In this document: one piece after another, positions 10,806 to 21,262 of the stretch
How positions within the stretch are numbered: position 1 is the stretch's first letter
Layout of the letters: each line of letters starts with the position of its first letter
Assembly (NCBI RefSeq): GCF_016808095.1
Contig: NC_068975.1
Location: forward strand, 6,749,501-6,813,500
Length of the DNA stretch: 64,000 nucleotides
Direction of reading: 5' to 3'
From: Vigna angularis
Taxonomy: Eukaryota; Streptophyta; Magnoliopsida; Fabales; Fabaceae
Notes under the pieces: generated by a model
What the model saw: only the letters and a program-made list of their open reading frames with translations
Databases searched by the model: none
Told to the model about the DNA's origin: nothing
Position numbers and translations under genes: made by a program

Positions 10806-11487
10806 GGTTTTTTATTGTTAGGGTATTGACTTTGTGGGACCCTTTCCTCCATCTTTCAACAATGAATATATTTTGGTAGCAGTGGATTATGTCAGTAAAT
10901 GGGTGGAAGCATTAGCTTGTCCTAACAATGATGCTAGCATGGTAATTAAATTTTTGAAGAAGTAGATATTTTCATGTTTTGGAACTCCAAGAGTGTTAAT
11001 TAGTGATGGGGGATCTCATTTTTTCAATTATCAGTTAGAAAAAGTACTCAAACATTATAGAGTGAAACATAAGGTAGTTGCACCTTATCATCCACAAACC
11101 AATGGACAAGCTGAGGTATCTAACAGAGAGATAAAAAGGATCCTGGAAAAAATAGTAACTTCATCAAGAAAGGATTGGTCACTAAAGCTGGATGATGCTC
11201 TTTGGGCTTATAGGACGGCAATGAAGACGTCCATGGGTTTATCACCGTTTCAATTAGTCTATGGGAAAGCATGTCGTTTGCCAGTAGAGTTGGAGCATAA
11301 AGCATTGTGGACTTTAAAATTCTTGAATTTTGATCCGTATGAAACTCAGGGCACACGCAGAAGGCAGATTCTGGAGCTTGAAGAAATGCGGTTACATGCA
11401 TATGATTCATCCAAGGCTTACAAAGATAAAATTAAATTTTATCATGACAGGAAGTTGGTAAATAAAGTCTTTAATCCAGGAAAATAG
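10806..11487 (+). pseudogene. Integrase core of element A
   Basis: The DDE core is readable: [12 protein letters not shown] (first Asp) from about 10,825, [10 protein letters not shown] (second Asp) near 10,996, [20 protein letters not shown] (catalytic Glu) at about 11,090. In-frame stops precede the core (10,803; 10,827 region) and interrupt it (TAG near 10,963). Ends at a TAG (11,485-11,487) where a Gln codon is expected. Confidence 0.9.
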
Positions 11488-11508
11488 GTACTATTATTCA
11501 ACTCAAGA

Positions 11509-11715
11509 TTGAAGATATTCCCTGGGAAGTTGAAGACAAAATGGTCAGGACCATTTGTAGTAAAAGGAGTGCATCCACATGGAGCAATTGAAATATTTAA
11601 TCCAACTGCTGATGATCCACAGAAAAGTTGGGTGATGAATGGTCAACATCTCAAGCCTTATTTAGGGGGAGAAGTGCAACAGTTGTCCACAATGATGCAG
11701 TTGGTTGATCCTTGA
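11509..11715 (+). pseudogene. Integrase C-terminal domain, element A
   Basis: The block FPGKLKTKWSGPFVVKGVHPHGAIEI and KSWVMNGQHLKPYLGG is the usual Athila integrase C-terminus, ending at TGA 11,713-11,715. It is in frame with the core and separated only by the TAG at 11,485. Confidence 0.88.
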
Positions 11716-11752
11716 AATTTTGGGTCAGGCTCGTGACGTTAAACAAGCGCTT

Positions 11753-11770
11753 ACTAGGAGGCAACCTAGT
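11753..11770 (+). other. Conserved stem-loop, element A
   Basis: ACTAGG, loop AGGCAA, CCTAGT, 38 bp after the pol stop and right after TGACGTTAAACAAGCGC. All six pairs form. Compared with the copies at 2700, 2956 and 20,281, the third pair of the five-base core is A-T here and G-C there, a compensatory change. Confidence 0.8.
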
Positions 11771-12449
11771 GTTATGAACTTATTTACTTGTGTTTTTATA
11801 ATAGGGTTTGATGTACTCAATTAGAAACTTTATTTGTTATGATGATTTGCTTATGATTGTGATTGTTTGATAAGTAATGCTTGATGATGATTTAATATGG
11901 ATTGATGTTGAGATGTGCACATTGCATGCTTATACAGGTGGTTCACAAGCTTTGTGAACAAATGCATGATGTTGTGATTGTGATTGTGATATTAAGCAGG
12001 ATGTGTATGTCAAATGTGAATGAGCTTATATGTGAGATTTTGAGCTCCAGACTTTTTGTGATTGAGTGCTATTACTTTGAATTTATTTGATTGTGGTTAA
12101 ATGAAAGGCAAAGTCAATTCATGAGACATTGTGATAGTAGAGCGAATGAGTGATTACCTCTTATACACTTGTATTTTAGTGAAACACTTTACTTAGTGAG
12201 GAAATATTCCATGAGCACATGAACATCCATGCTTAGTTGATTGATCATTCATGAAAAATAACATTTGTTGGATATTAACTGATTTTGTGAACACTAAAGC
12301 ATGTGTATGTCTTGATTGAAGTCTTTGTCATGAGCTTAATTGAAGTTTTTACTTATCTTGAAAAGAGGATTTTTGAATGGAGTAAACCATTGTATTGATT
12401 GGTAGAAGATTGAGTTACATCTTGTTTGCTTGAGGACAAGCAAAGTTCT
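11771..12449 (+). other. 3' untranslated region of element A
   Basis: About 680 bp of AT-rich sequence with no supportable ORF. The segment from about 12,090 matches the regions before the 3' LTR in elements B and E. Confidence 0.7.
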
Positions 12450-12462
12450 AAGTTTGGGGTTG
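12450..12462 (+). other. Polypurine tract of element A
   Basis: AAGTTTGGGGTTG immediately before the 3' LTR start TGATAACAG. The site where plus-strand DNA synthesis would start. Confidence 0.75.
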
Positions 12463-13020
12463 TGATAACAGTTGAAAAACTGTTATTTTCATGCTTAAAA
12501 TTGATACTGAAAGCAACCTTTAACACTTAGAAACTAGCTTGGAATCATGCTTTTGTTCATATTTTTGGAAATAAGAGAGCTGGACAGGTTTATGCTTGAT
12601 TTCAGTGTTTTATGCAGGTTTTAAGGTGAATTTGGTGAAAGAAGTGAAGAAGGATAGAGATGGAATCAAAAAATAACTCAAAAATTACAAAAGGAGAAGC
12701 CGCAAGTACCGCTGAGCGGCACTCAGGAACACCCGTTGGCTCCGTTGAGGGGTGAAAATGCAGCTGAGGGGAAAATTGACTTTGCGCTAGTACCGCTGAG
12801 CGGCAGTTTACCGCTGAGCGGTGGTCTTTTGGGCTTAGGCCCACTTTTCGATAATATTACGAATAGTATATAAGCTTTAGGACTTCCTAGGGTTTGTATC
12901 TTTGGCTAGAGACGAAGTAAACACACACCTTTCCATCCCTTGGAGGAAGATATTGGATGCTAAGGCTACCTTCTCATCTTTCTAGGGTTCTATTTTTCAT
13001 TCTTTCATTATTGTTCATCT
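12463..13020 (+). repeat. Truncated 3' LTR of element A
   Basis: 558 bp matching the start of the 5' LTR. TATATAAG is at 12,867-12,874. The first CCGCTNAGCGG pair of the 5' LTR is reduced to a single copy (12,709-12,719), as if the two palindromes recombined; two more copies follow at 12,793-12,803 and 12,811-12,821. It ends at CATCTAG, where an inverted LTR piece begins. Confidence 0.88.
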
Positions 13021-13692
13021 AGTAAACACAAATTTTATATATGAGAGTTTCACAAGATTACATTGACTCCCCAACAACAATACAAGGTTTAGTTCACCAT
13101 ATTCATGATGAAACTAGATGAAAAATAATGAAAGAATGAAGGATAAAACCCTAGAAAGGTAGAGAGGTAGCCTGAGCATCCAAGATGTTCCTTCAAAGGG
13201 GTGGAAAAGAGAGTGTTTGCTTCGTCCCAGCCAAAGATACAAACCCTAGGAAAACCTAAAGCTTATATACTATTCGTAAATTACAGAAAATTAAGCCCAA
13301 GCCCATAAAAGTGCCGCTCAGCGGTAAACTACCACTCAGCGGTAAGTGCGTGAGCTCGATTCTTCCCCTCAACGGCCATTTCACCCCTCATCGGAGCTAA
13401 CGTGGGTTTCTGAGTGCCGCTTAGCGGTAAACTGCCACTGAGCGGTGATTGCGACTTTGGTTTCTTGCACTTTTTGATGTCTTTTTTGATTCCATTCTTG
13501 TTCTTCTTCACTTCTTTCACCAAATTCACCTTAAAACTTGCATAAAACACTGAAATCAAGCATAAACCTGTCCAACTCTCTTATTTTTGAAAATATAACC
13601 AAAAACATGATTTCAAGCTATATTCTAAGTGTTAAAGGTTGCTTTTAGTATCAAATTTAAGCATGAAAATAACAGTTTTTCAACTGTTATCA
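13021..13692 (-). repeat. Inverted LTR fragment of the A family
   Basis: On the minus strand it starts with TGATAACAGTTG at 13,692 and runs 672 bp through the TATA region to the block TATGAGAGTTTC...TTTGTGTTTA. Together with 12,463-13,020 it forms a large inverted repeat with no spacer. Its U3 keeps the CCGCTNAGCGG type motifs. Confidence 0.85.
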
Positions 13693-14187
13693 AAGATACA
13701 AACCCTAGAACGTCCTAAAGCTTATATGCTATTCTAAAAAATTCAAAAAAGTAGGCCCAAGCCCAGAAAAGTGTCGCTCAGCAATTTTTACGACTTAGCG
13801 GCAAGTGCGGCACCTTAGTTTTTCCCCTCAGCTGTTGTTTTTGCCCCTCAGCGGTGATTTCGACACCTGAAAAATGGCGCTCAACGGAAATTACCGCTTA
13901 GCGCCACTTGGTCGCAACTTTTTTTGCACTCTGGTTGACTTTTCTACATTCTGGTTGACTGGTTGACTTTTCTGCATTCCAATCATTCGGTACTTCAACT
14001 CTTCTTTCAAACCATTCAATTAGCCTACAAAATCAAGGGAATCTAGCGCAAAACCATTAAATTCACCTTCAACTATCTTATTTCCAACATTTCAACAAAA
14101 TCATGAGTTCAAGCTAATTTCTAAGTCATAAAGGTTGTAATTGACGTCAATTTTAAGTATAAAAGTAAGAGTTTTCAATTGTGATCA
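13693..14187 (-). repeat. Second inverted LTR fragment, B-like
   Basis: On the minus strand it begins TGATCACAATTG (14,187) and ends GGTTTGTATCTT, where the LTR at 13,692 starts. So on that strand an A-family LTR interrupts a B-like LTR just after the transcription-start block. The far part of the B-like LTR is missing. Confidence 0.75.
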
Positions 14188-14741
14188 CCTAGTACCATGA
14201 TCATTAACATACCAAAAACATATTTTAGGAGGGAAAACATGTACCCCTAACTCACAACCAAGAGAACAACACACCCCACACTCTTACCATTCAATGATAA
14301 ACACAATCAATCTTAATGCAAAGATATATTCACCTCACTAAACCGCACGCTCCTCAATGGTTTGGCTCGAAAAGAAACACACTATGTGCATGATGGTGTA
14401 TTCACTTCCCACGACACACATGTAGCTTTGAACCATTCACAAATAAATAATTTTAAAGCACAAAGGGTTAACTATATGCACGTTCATCCATTTAGACCCT
14501 ATACTTTTGAGATTATCTTACTGAAATAGCACCCCTAAATTTAAATCATCACTATGCACCTTGCAACATGTACCCAAACATACCTATGTATATACGTAAA
14601 GTATATAACCCCTACTTATACATTCCTCCTTATAAAAACAAGAAAAATGTTTTTCTAACAACTTTTTTACAATCGTTTAAGTGGTAGTTTGTGATTGGTT
14701 TGTTTCCAATATACGAACCAATAAAATAGTGACACATACTT
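14188..14741. other. Unassigned sequence between LTR fragments
   Basis: About 550 bp with no ORF or recognised repeat; it is less AT-rich than the intergenic parts to the right. It may be old host sequence or another element's remains. Confidence 0.5.
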
Positions 14742-15048
14742 CATTGTGGAAATAAGAGAGTTGGATGAGTTTTATGCTTGGTTTTCCTTGTTTTGGCAGG
14801 AATTTAGAAGAATGTGATGAAAGAAGTTGAAGTAGCAAGGAGTTGGACTTAGGAAAAGAAGGAAAAGTGCACAATTCAAGTATCATAGTCACCGCTGAGC
14901 GCCAAGCTTTCTTGTTAAGTACATTGTCTCACGCTTAAACGTCATCGTTGAGGCCTAATTCTGAGTGTCGCACTCACCACTAAGCGTCATTTCACCGTTG
15001 AGCACCGTTAACTTGGGCTTGAGCCAATTTTCTGTAATTTTAATAAAC

Positions 15049-15056
15049 TATATAAG
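15049..15056 (+). promoter_or_regulatory. TATA box of the element B 5' LTR
   Basis: TATATAAG, with the same downstream block (CTAGGGTTGATATC) as in other family LTRs. Confidence 0.65.
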
Positions 15057-15915
15057 GGTTTAGTCGACCTAGGGTTGATATCTTTGGACAGAAAGAGGCA
15101 AAATTACACTCCTTTCACCCCTTGGAGGCAGATTTTGGATGTGGAAGCTCCGATCTTCAACTTTTAGGGTTTTATCTTTCATTCTTTTCATTATTTTCAT
15201 CTAGTTTCACCATGTCTATGGTGAACTAAACCTCTATTGTTGTTGGAGAAACGATGTAATTCTTTGAAACTCTCATGTATTGAATTGATTCTTGATTATA
15301 TATGCTTTACTTCATTAATTGTTATGGTTTTTCCTCTATACTCTATGCATGCTTTGTTTAACTCATTCAATTGCATGATTATTGATTTTGTCACTATGGA
15401 CACATATGAGGAAATATAGAACTGTGGAAATTCTCCCGGAAGCAATATTACCTAGACATAGGAATAAGAGGATCGGTTGCCTTTATGCTTCTGTGCGAAT
15501 GTAATGCATGATTAATTGATTGGGAGACAAGACATTGTGAACTAGTGATTAGGATTAGGCTTTCTTCACCGAGACATCGGGTTTAAGGTAAATTAGAAAG
15601 TGGCATTAACATTAATGAAGAAAGATGAATTCATAAATACATGAGAGTGGATAGGATAAGTAGGAAACCCTAACAACATAATCATTCCATATTTTACATC
15701 AATCACTTTTGCATCTTTCAATTCAATTTATCAACACTTGCATTCCTGTTCACATTTCCATAATATAAACACAACAATTTCGTTTACGAGTCTTATTTAA
15801 TCAAGAAATCACATAAGTGTTTAGGCCTTGAGTCTCTTGGGAAACGATACTTGGTCTTACCATCTATTATTACTTGATACAATTCGGTACACTTGCCGAA
15901 GTGTCAACAAGTTTT

Positions 15916-15933
15916 TGGCGTCGTTGTCGGGGA
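15916..15933 (+). other. Second, older primer-site copy within the element B LTR end
   Basis: TGGCGTCGTTGTCGGGGA: only two differences from the functional site at 15,959, with the same AGTTTT spacer before it and an AACA before that. It places a near-intact tRNA-Asp site inside the LTR, 19 bp before the LTR end. Confidence 0.75.
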
Positions 15934-15958
15934 TCAAAAATTGTGTTTATCAAGTTTT

Positions 15959-15976
15959 TGGCGCCGTTGCCGGGGA
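15959..15976 (+). promoter_or_regulatory. Primer binding site of element B (tRNA-Asp)
   Basis: TGGCGCCGTTGCCGGGGA, a perfect complement to the 3' end of plant tRNA-Asp including CCA. Confidence 0.93.
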
Positions 15977-16108
15977 CTCGCGGTTTAACTATTCTATTTG
16001 TGTGATTATTGATTAGCTTTGACTTGATTTTTATCTTTTTATTTTATCTTTTTATCTTTTCTATCTTTTTGTGCTAACAATTCTTTCTAGGGTTTTGTTT
16101 TCTTGTGT

Positions 16109-17788
16109 ATTCAGGATATAATTCGTACTAGGAGCAAGAAAATAATGGAACCTCTTCTTGAAGGATTGGACGAGAGTAGAAGGAGAAGCAGAATCCGAAC
16201 ATCTAGAGAATTATTTGCTTCTCCGGAGACATTTCTACAACCCTCACCATAAAGATCTGACCAGAGTACTGAAGAGATGGCTGGAGAAAATAATGGCAGA
16301 CGCACTCTTGTGGATTACACCACTATTGTTGGCCCTCATCACTTTAACAGCATTGCAAGGCCGAGGGTCAATGCTACAAACATGGAGGTGAAACCGATGT
16401 TGATACAATTGGTAAAGAGCAACCAATTTAATGGACTGTCTCATGAAAGTCCATATGAGCATCTGACCACATTCAACGAGATTTGCAACACTGTAAAGAT
16501 CAATGGTGTGCCAGATGACGCTATAAAGCTTAGTTTGTTTCCTTTCTCATTGGAAGGCAATACTAAGCTATGGTTGAATTCTTTCCCGGAGGATAGCTTT
16601 ACTGAATGGGAAGTCGTGGTTTCAAAGTTTCTAAACAAGTACTTCCCACAATCCAAAATCAACAAAGGGAAGCAGCAAATTTCTTCTTTCAAGCAAGGTA
16701 TGGAGGAAACGCTAGATCAAGCATGGGATAGATACAAGAGCTTGTTGAGAAAGATGCCCACTCACCACTTTGACGAAGCAATGGTATTCATTATTTTTCC
16801 TTGGAGGTCTTGGTCCACAAACCAAATTGATGCTAGATGCCTCAACTGGAGGTAATATCAAATGCAAGACTCTAGAGGAAGCTTTTGAATTGATAGACAA
16901 CATGGCTACTAATGACAACGAGATGCATAGTGAAAGAGGAGCTCCACCTCAACAAAAGGGAGTCCTACAATTGCAATCTCAATATACCTTGGTTGCAAAA
17001 AATAAAATTATAACTCAACAATTGGAGAATTTGACAAAGACACTCGCTCAGTTGCTAAAGGAGCTGAAGAACGTTTCAAAGGTTCAACAACAACTCTGTG
17101 AATTGTGTGGTGGTGACCATATCAATGGTCAATGTTCTTTTCTAATGGAGGCCCTTGAAGATGTCAATTTTATGGGCATTCAATTCCAAAATCAATTCCA
17201 ATACCGTCAAGGGAACTTCAACCAAGAGTGGAAACCTCACCCAAGCATGGGTCAAGGTCAAAATGGACAAGCTGGACAAGCAGGACAAGTTAATAGACCA
17301 CAACATCAACCATCACTATGGCAAAAAGTAAATGAGAGATCAACAATGCTAGAAGAAACACTTCAACAATTTATACAGGTGACTATCTCCAACCACAAGA
17401 GCACTAAAGCTTCAATTAGAAATTTGGAGATGTAGGTTGGCCAAATAGCTAAGAAGTTGGAGGATATGCCTGATAGGATTTTTGGGGCTAATACTAAGGC
17501 TAACCCTAAGGAAGAGTGTAAAGCTATTGTGAGTATACATGATGAGAGGGTGGACAAGAAAAAGAGAGAGTTGAGTTTGATAAGAAAGAAGAAAAAGAAA
17601 TGAGAAAAGTTGAGGGTGAGACAAGAGAAAAAGAAAAGAAGAGGGGAGAGAAAAGTTTTGAGAAAAGTGAAAAAGTTCTTCCTTATCCTAAGGGGAGTGA
17701 GAAAATTGATAAAAAGAGACAATATAAGCGTTTTAAAGAGATCTTCAAACAATTGGAGATTAAAATACCTTTGACTAAAACATTGTAA
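16109..17788 (+). pseudogene. gag and charged linker of element B
   Basis: Matches gag of element A along its length (RTLVDYTTIVGPHHFNSIARP, SPYEHLTTFNEIC, KLWLNSFPE, FLNKYFPQSK) and keeps what A has lost: a zinc knuckle C-ELC-GGDH-INGQC near 17,097-17,140. Defects: the start codon is ATT (16,109-16,111) where A has ATG; a TAA at about 16,250 where A has CAA; a one-base gain in a T-run near 16,795; a TAG near 17,433. The linker ends in FKEIFKQLEIKIPLTKTL and TAA at 17,786-17,788. Confidence 0.85.
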
Positions 17789-17812
17789 CAAATTCATGTC
17801 TATGCAAAGCAC

Positions 17813-18010
17813 ATGAAGCAAATCCTTGCAAAGAAGAGATATATAGAGGAGAACACTATGGATGAACAGGGAGATTGCACAGCTATTTTGGAGAAACCAC
17901 TTCCTCCAAAAGTGAAAGATCTAGGAAGTTTTACTATTCCTTACGTCATTTGGAAGGAGAATATAAGGAAGACTTTAATTGATTTAGGGTCAAGCATTAA
18001 TTTGATGCCC
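17813..18010 (+). pseudogene. Protease N-terminal half of element B
   Basis: Retropepsin-type, ending in LIDLGSSINLMP with the active-site Asp in DLGSS. The frame is cut here by the solo LTR at 18,011 and resumes exactly at 19,344 without loss or shift once the LTR and one copy of TGCCC are removed. Confidence 0.88.
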
Positions 18011-19343
18011 TGATAACAGTTGAAAAACTGTTATTTTCATGTCTAAAATTGATACTACAAGCAACCTTTAACACTTAGAAACTAGCTTGGAATCGTGTTT
18101 TTGCTTACATTTTCATAAATAAGAAAGTTGGACAGGTTTATGCTTCATTTCAGTGTTTTATGCAGATTTTGAGGTGAATTTGATGAAAAAAGTTAAGTAG
18201 GACAGAGTTGGAATCAGAAAAGGACACAAAAAGTGCAAAAGGTGAAGCCGCAAGTACCGCTCAACGCCATTTTACCGCTGAGCGGCACTACTTAACACTC
18301 GTTGGCACCACTGAGGGGTGAAAGTGCAGCTGAGGGAAAGAATTCAACACACGCACTTACCGCTGAGCGCCATTAATTTGGGCTTGGGCCTACTTTTCTG
18401 TAATTTTTAGAATAGTATATAAGCTTTAGGACGTCCTAGGGTTGGTATCTTTGGCAGAGTACGAAGCAAACACACACCTTTCCACCCCTTGGAGGAAGAT
18501 CTTGGATGTTAAGGCTACCTACTCAACTTTCTAGGGTTTTATCTTTCACTCTTTCATTGTATTTCATCTAGTTTCACCATGAATATGGTGAACTAAACTC
18601 TGTATTGTTGTTGGGGAATCAATGTAATATTTTGAAGCTCTCATATATGGAATTTTGTGTTTAAACATCATATTTATGATACATGCTTTCTTTCATCATT
18701 AGTTAGGGTTTTTCTTCTTTGCTCAAAGCATGCATTGTTTAACTCATTCGATGTCATGATTATTGGTTTTATTGATATGGACACATACGGTAAAATCTAG
18801 ATCCGGGGAAACTCTCCCAACAGTAGTATAAACCTAGACATAGGAATATGCTGGTTGGTTGCCGTTAAGCTTCTGTTCACTATAATGCATGATTAATTGC
18901 TAGGGAGACAAGACATTGTAAACTAGTGATTATGATTAGGCTTTCTTCGCCGAGACATCGGGTTTAAGGTAAATTAGAGAGTGGCATTAACATTGATGAA
19001 AAGAATGATGAATTCCTAAATATATGAGAGTGGATAAGATGAAATTGATTACCCCAACAACATACTCCTCCATATAATTCATTCCAAGTGTTTGTGTTCT
19101 TCTTTCCATTGATCAAAACTCATGCATACATGTTTACTTTTTGTCTTTTGCATTTGAAACCTCAAGAATTTGTTTATTTTCACAAGTCTTAAATAATCAA
19201 GAAGTCATATAACTAACTAGGTTGTGAGTCCTTTGGGAGAACGATACATGGTCTTACCAAGTTTATTACTTGATACGATTCGGTCACACTTGCCGAGGTT
19301 ACAAGTTTTTGGCATCGTTTTCGTGTTCAGAAATTTGTCATCA
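18011..19343 (+). repeat. Solo LTR of the A family inserted in element B protease
   Basis: 1,333 bp from TGATAACAG to TTGTCATCA with a perfect 5-bp target duplication TGCCC (18,006-18,010 and 19,344-19,348). TATATAAG at 18,416-18,423; CCGCTGAGCGG near 18,274. A decayed primer-site copy (TGGCATCGTTTTCGTGTT) lies near its end. No internal sequence: product of LTR-LTR recombination after insertion. Confidence 0.95.
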
Positions 19344-19651
19344 TGCCCTTATCTATGATCGAAAGGATTCGTGATCTTGAAGTCAAGCCAACCAAGGTGA
19401 CTTTGCTCATGGCGGATGGAGCTTCCAAGAAACCCTATGGTGTAGCGGAAGATGTTGTTGTTTGTATAGAGAAACTTAAATTCCTCGTGGATTTCGTGGT
19501 AATAGAGATGAAGGAAGATGAGAAGATCCCAATTATTCTTGGAAGGCCGTTTCTGAAAATGGCAAAAGTAATCATCAATGTGGATGATGGGATGATAGTG
19601 CTTCAAGACCGAGAGGAAAAGGTGATCTTTAATGTTTTCAAAGCTGAGTAG
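19344..19651 (+). pseudogene. Protease C-terminal half of element B
   Basis: Continues the frame of 17,813-18,010: LSMIERIRDLEVKPTKVTL, PYGVAEDVVV and IPIILGRPFLKMAKV, the typical second half of Athila protease, to a TAG at 19,649-19,651. In element A the next domain is RT; here no RT follows. Confidence 0.9.
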
Positions 19652-20007
19652 CAGATTCAAGAGAAAGAGACTAATCATAAAGCTGCATGTAAGGATGCAC
19701 TCGTGACTAGCCCTAAAGCTGCAAAGTCGGTCATCAAAGGTAAACATTTTTTCTTGTCACCGATTAGGGAAGAAGAAAAAGATGACAAAGGAAGGAGGGT
19801 TCATGATGACTTGATGGATGCACAATTCAAACTTGGTACACCGGTAAGATTCAAGAACAAGTTGTGGGTTGTGAAAGATTTCAAAGAGAATGGAGTATAG
19901 AAATTGAAGCTCCATATTCAAGAAGAGTCAAGAAGGTGGACCGGAAGCAATTGATGAGTTGGTGTGATGAAAGCAAGAAGAACACCAACACTAAAGATGG
20001 AACTTGA
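19652..20007 (+). pseudogene. Tail ORF of the gag-pro frame, element B
   Basis: Reads KHFFLSPIREEEKDDKGRR, FKLGTPVRFKNKLWVVKDFKE, then after a one-base shift near 19,899 SRRVKKVDRKQLMSWCDESK and DGT-stop (20,005-20,007). This replaces RT to integrase. I do not recognise a domain; the same DGT-stop end is visible in element E near 3,012. Confidence 0.7.
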
Positions 20008-20046
20008 GCTTTATTGGGTCAAGCTAATGACGTTAAAAGAGCGCTT

Positions 20047-20064
20047 ACTAGGAGGCACCCCAGT
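20047..20064 (+). other. Conserved stem-loop, element B copy 1
   Basis: ACTAGG, loop AGGCAC, CCCAGT, 39 bp after the tail ORF stop, preceded by TGACGTTAAAAGAGCGC. One of six pairs is an A-C mismatch, so this copy is intermediate between the A-T and G-C forms. Confidence 0.65.
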
Positions 20065-20280
20065 GATTTGACAACATTAATTTCTTTAATTTTGTTATTT
20101 TGGTGATGTAATTTTTAATACTTTGGAATATTGTTTTATTGAGTTATGAGCCTACCAAGGCATAGCATCTAATGATGGATTCTAGATGGTTGAGTATCTA
20201 CTGAAGGATACTCCAAAGGTACACCTACTGATGGGTGTTGGAAAATTTTGGGTTAGACTCGTGACGTTAAACAAGCGCTA

Positions 20281-20298
20281 CCTGGGAGGCAACCCAGT
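20281..20298 (+). other. Conserved stem-loop, element B copy 2
   Basis: CTGGG, loop AGGCAA, CCCAG (20,282-20,297), preceded by GTGACGTTAAACAAGCGC. Fully paired. Lies about 1 kb before the accessory ORF. Confidence 0.78.
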
Positions 20299-21262
20299 TG
20301 ATTGAATTTATCTTTGTGTGTTTGTTTTGGTTTTGTTCTAGTTGCATTATAGGGATTGATTGTTGAATGTTTGAGTTGTGTGAAAGACTAAATGCATTAA
20401 TTAAGTGAGAGTGTATGGAGTGAGTGGAAAATATCTGAGAATTGAAAAATTGAGAGTCGAAGTTGAGAGGCATTGGTGATGGATGCTTAGGGCAAGCTAG
20501 GAAGAAGGAGATTGGGTATTGCGCCTGTCGCTCAACGCCAGCTACCGCTGAGCGCAAACGCTACAGAGTGTTGTTTGGGCTATTTTAAAAAGTTGGGCTC
20601 AACGGGGGTTGGCCCATTAGGTATTTTTCTAACCATAGGACGCATCTAAGCCGCAACTTTCAGCCTCCATTCTTCCCAAGCACTCTCCAAAGGATTCTCT
20701 CCACTTTTCCTTTCATTCCTTTTCACAAAACCCTTTTCCACCTATTTTTACATCAAGCTTCCTTTTCCTTTCATCCCTTTTTACATCAAACCCTTTTCCA
20801 CATATTCATAGAGCATTCTTCACTCATTTAGCATCTCCACCCAAGTAAGTACATCCATTTTACATTCTAGGGTTTTGAAAGCATAATTTTGAATGAATAT
20901 GGTTATCTAAGCATAATTCTTGAAGGATTTTTGATCTTTTTGCATGATTGATTGAAATTGGACCGATTAAATTTATTGTTTAAGGTCTGGAATTAGGAAA
21001 AAATGCATGTGGGTGGAGATTAGAGTCGAGCTACGGTCATTATGCAGAAAAATCCATATTTTCGCTCAACGCTAGTTACCACTGAGCGCGATTTCTGCAG
21101 CATTGTGATTTTTGTGCTTTCTTGTTGTTTCTGTGCACAGGTGACGCTGAGGGGTATTGTTTTGCCCTCAGCGATGATAGGAAGAGTGTTAGGGAGTTGC
21201 TTGTGGTTTACTAATGCTTAACAATAATTCTTGTGGTTTTGTGAATTGTGTTTGATGTAGGG
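20299..21262 (+). other. Non-coding spacer of element B before the accessory ORF
   Basis: No ORF supported. Contains scattered GCTGAGCG/GCTCAACG motifs (about 20,530-20,560; 21,060-21,090; 21,140-21,170) like those in the LTR U3. Matches, inverted, 1,780-2,690 in element E. Confidence 0.65.

Larger units (their letters stand above)
5021..13020 (+). mobile_element. Element A: autonomous-type Athila Ty3/gypsy element, 3' LTR truncated
   Basis: Order: LTR (5021-6348), tRNA-Asp primer site, gag, Lys/Glu-rich linker, protease, reverse transcriptase, RNase H, integrase, untranslated 3' region, polypurine tract, 3' LTR (12,463-13,020, cut). RNase H before integrase is the Ty3/gypsy order. At least seven in-frame stops and one deletion in integrase make it dead. 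It has no accessory ORF downstream of pol, unlike E and B. The 3' end is lost where an inverted LTR fragment abuts. Confidence 0.93.
14742..15952 (+). repeat. 5' LTR of element B, first ~100 bp missing
   Basis: Begins at TTGTGGAAATAAGAGAG, which lies about 100 bp inside the 3' LTR copy at 23,743. Ends TTTATCA six bases before the primer site. TATATAAG is at 15,049-15,056. Sequence differs clearly from the A-family LTR upstream of the TATA box but is collinear. Confidence 0.85.
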
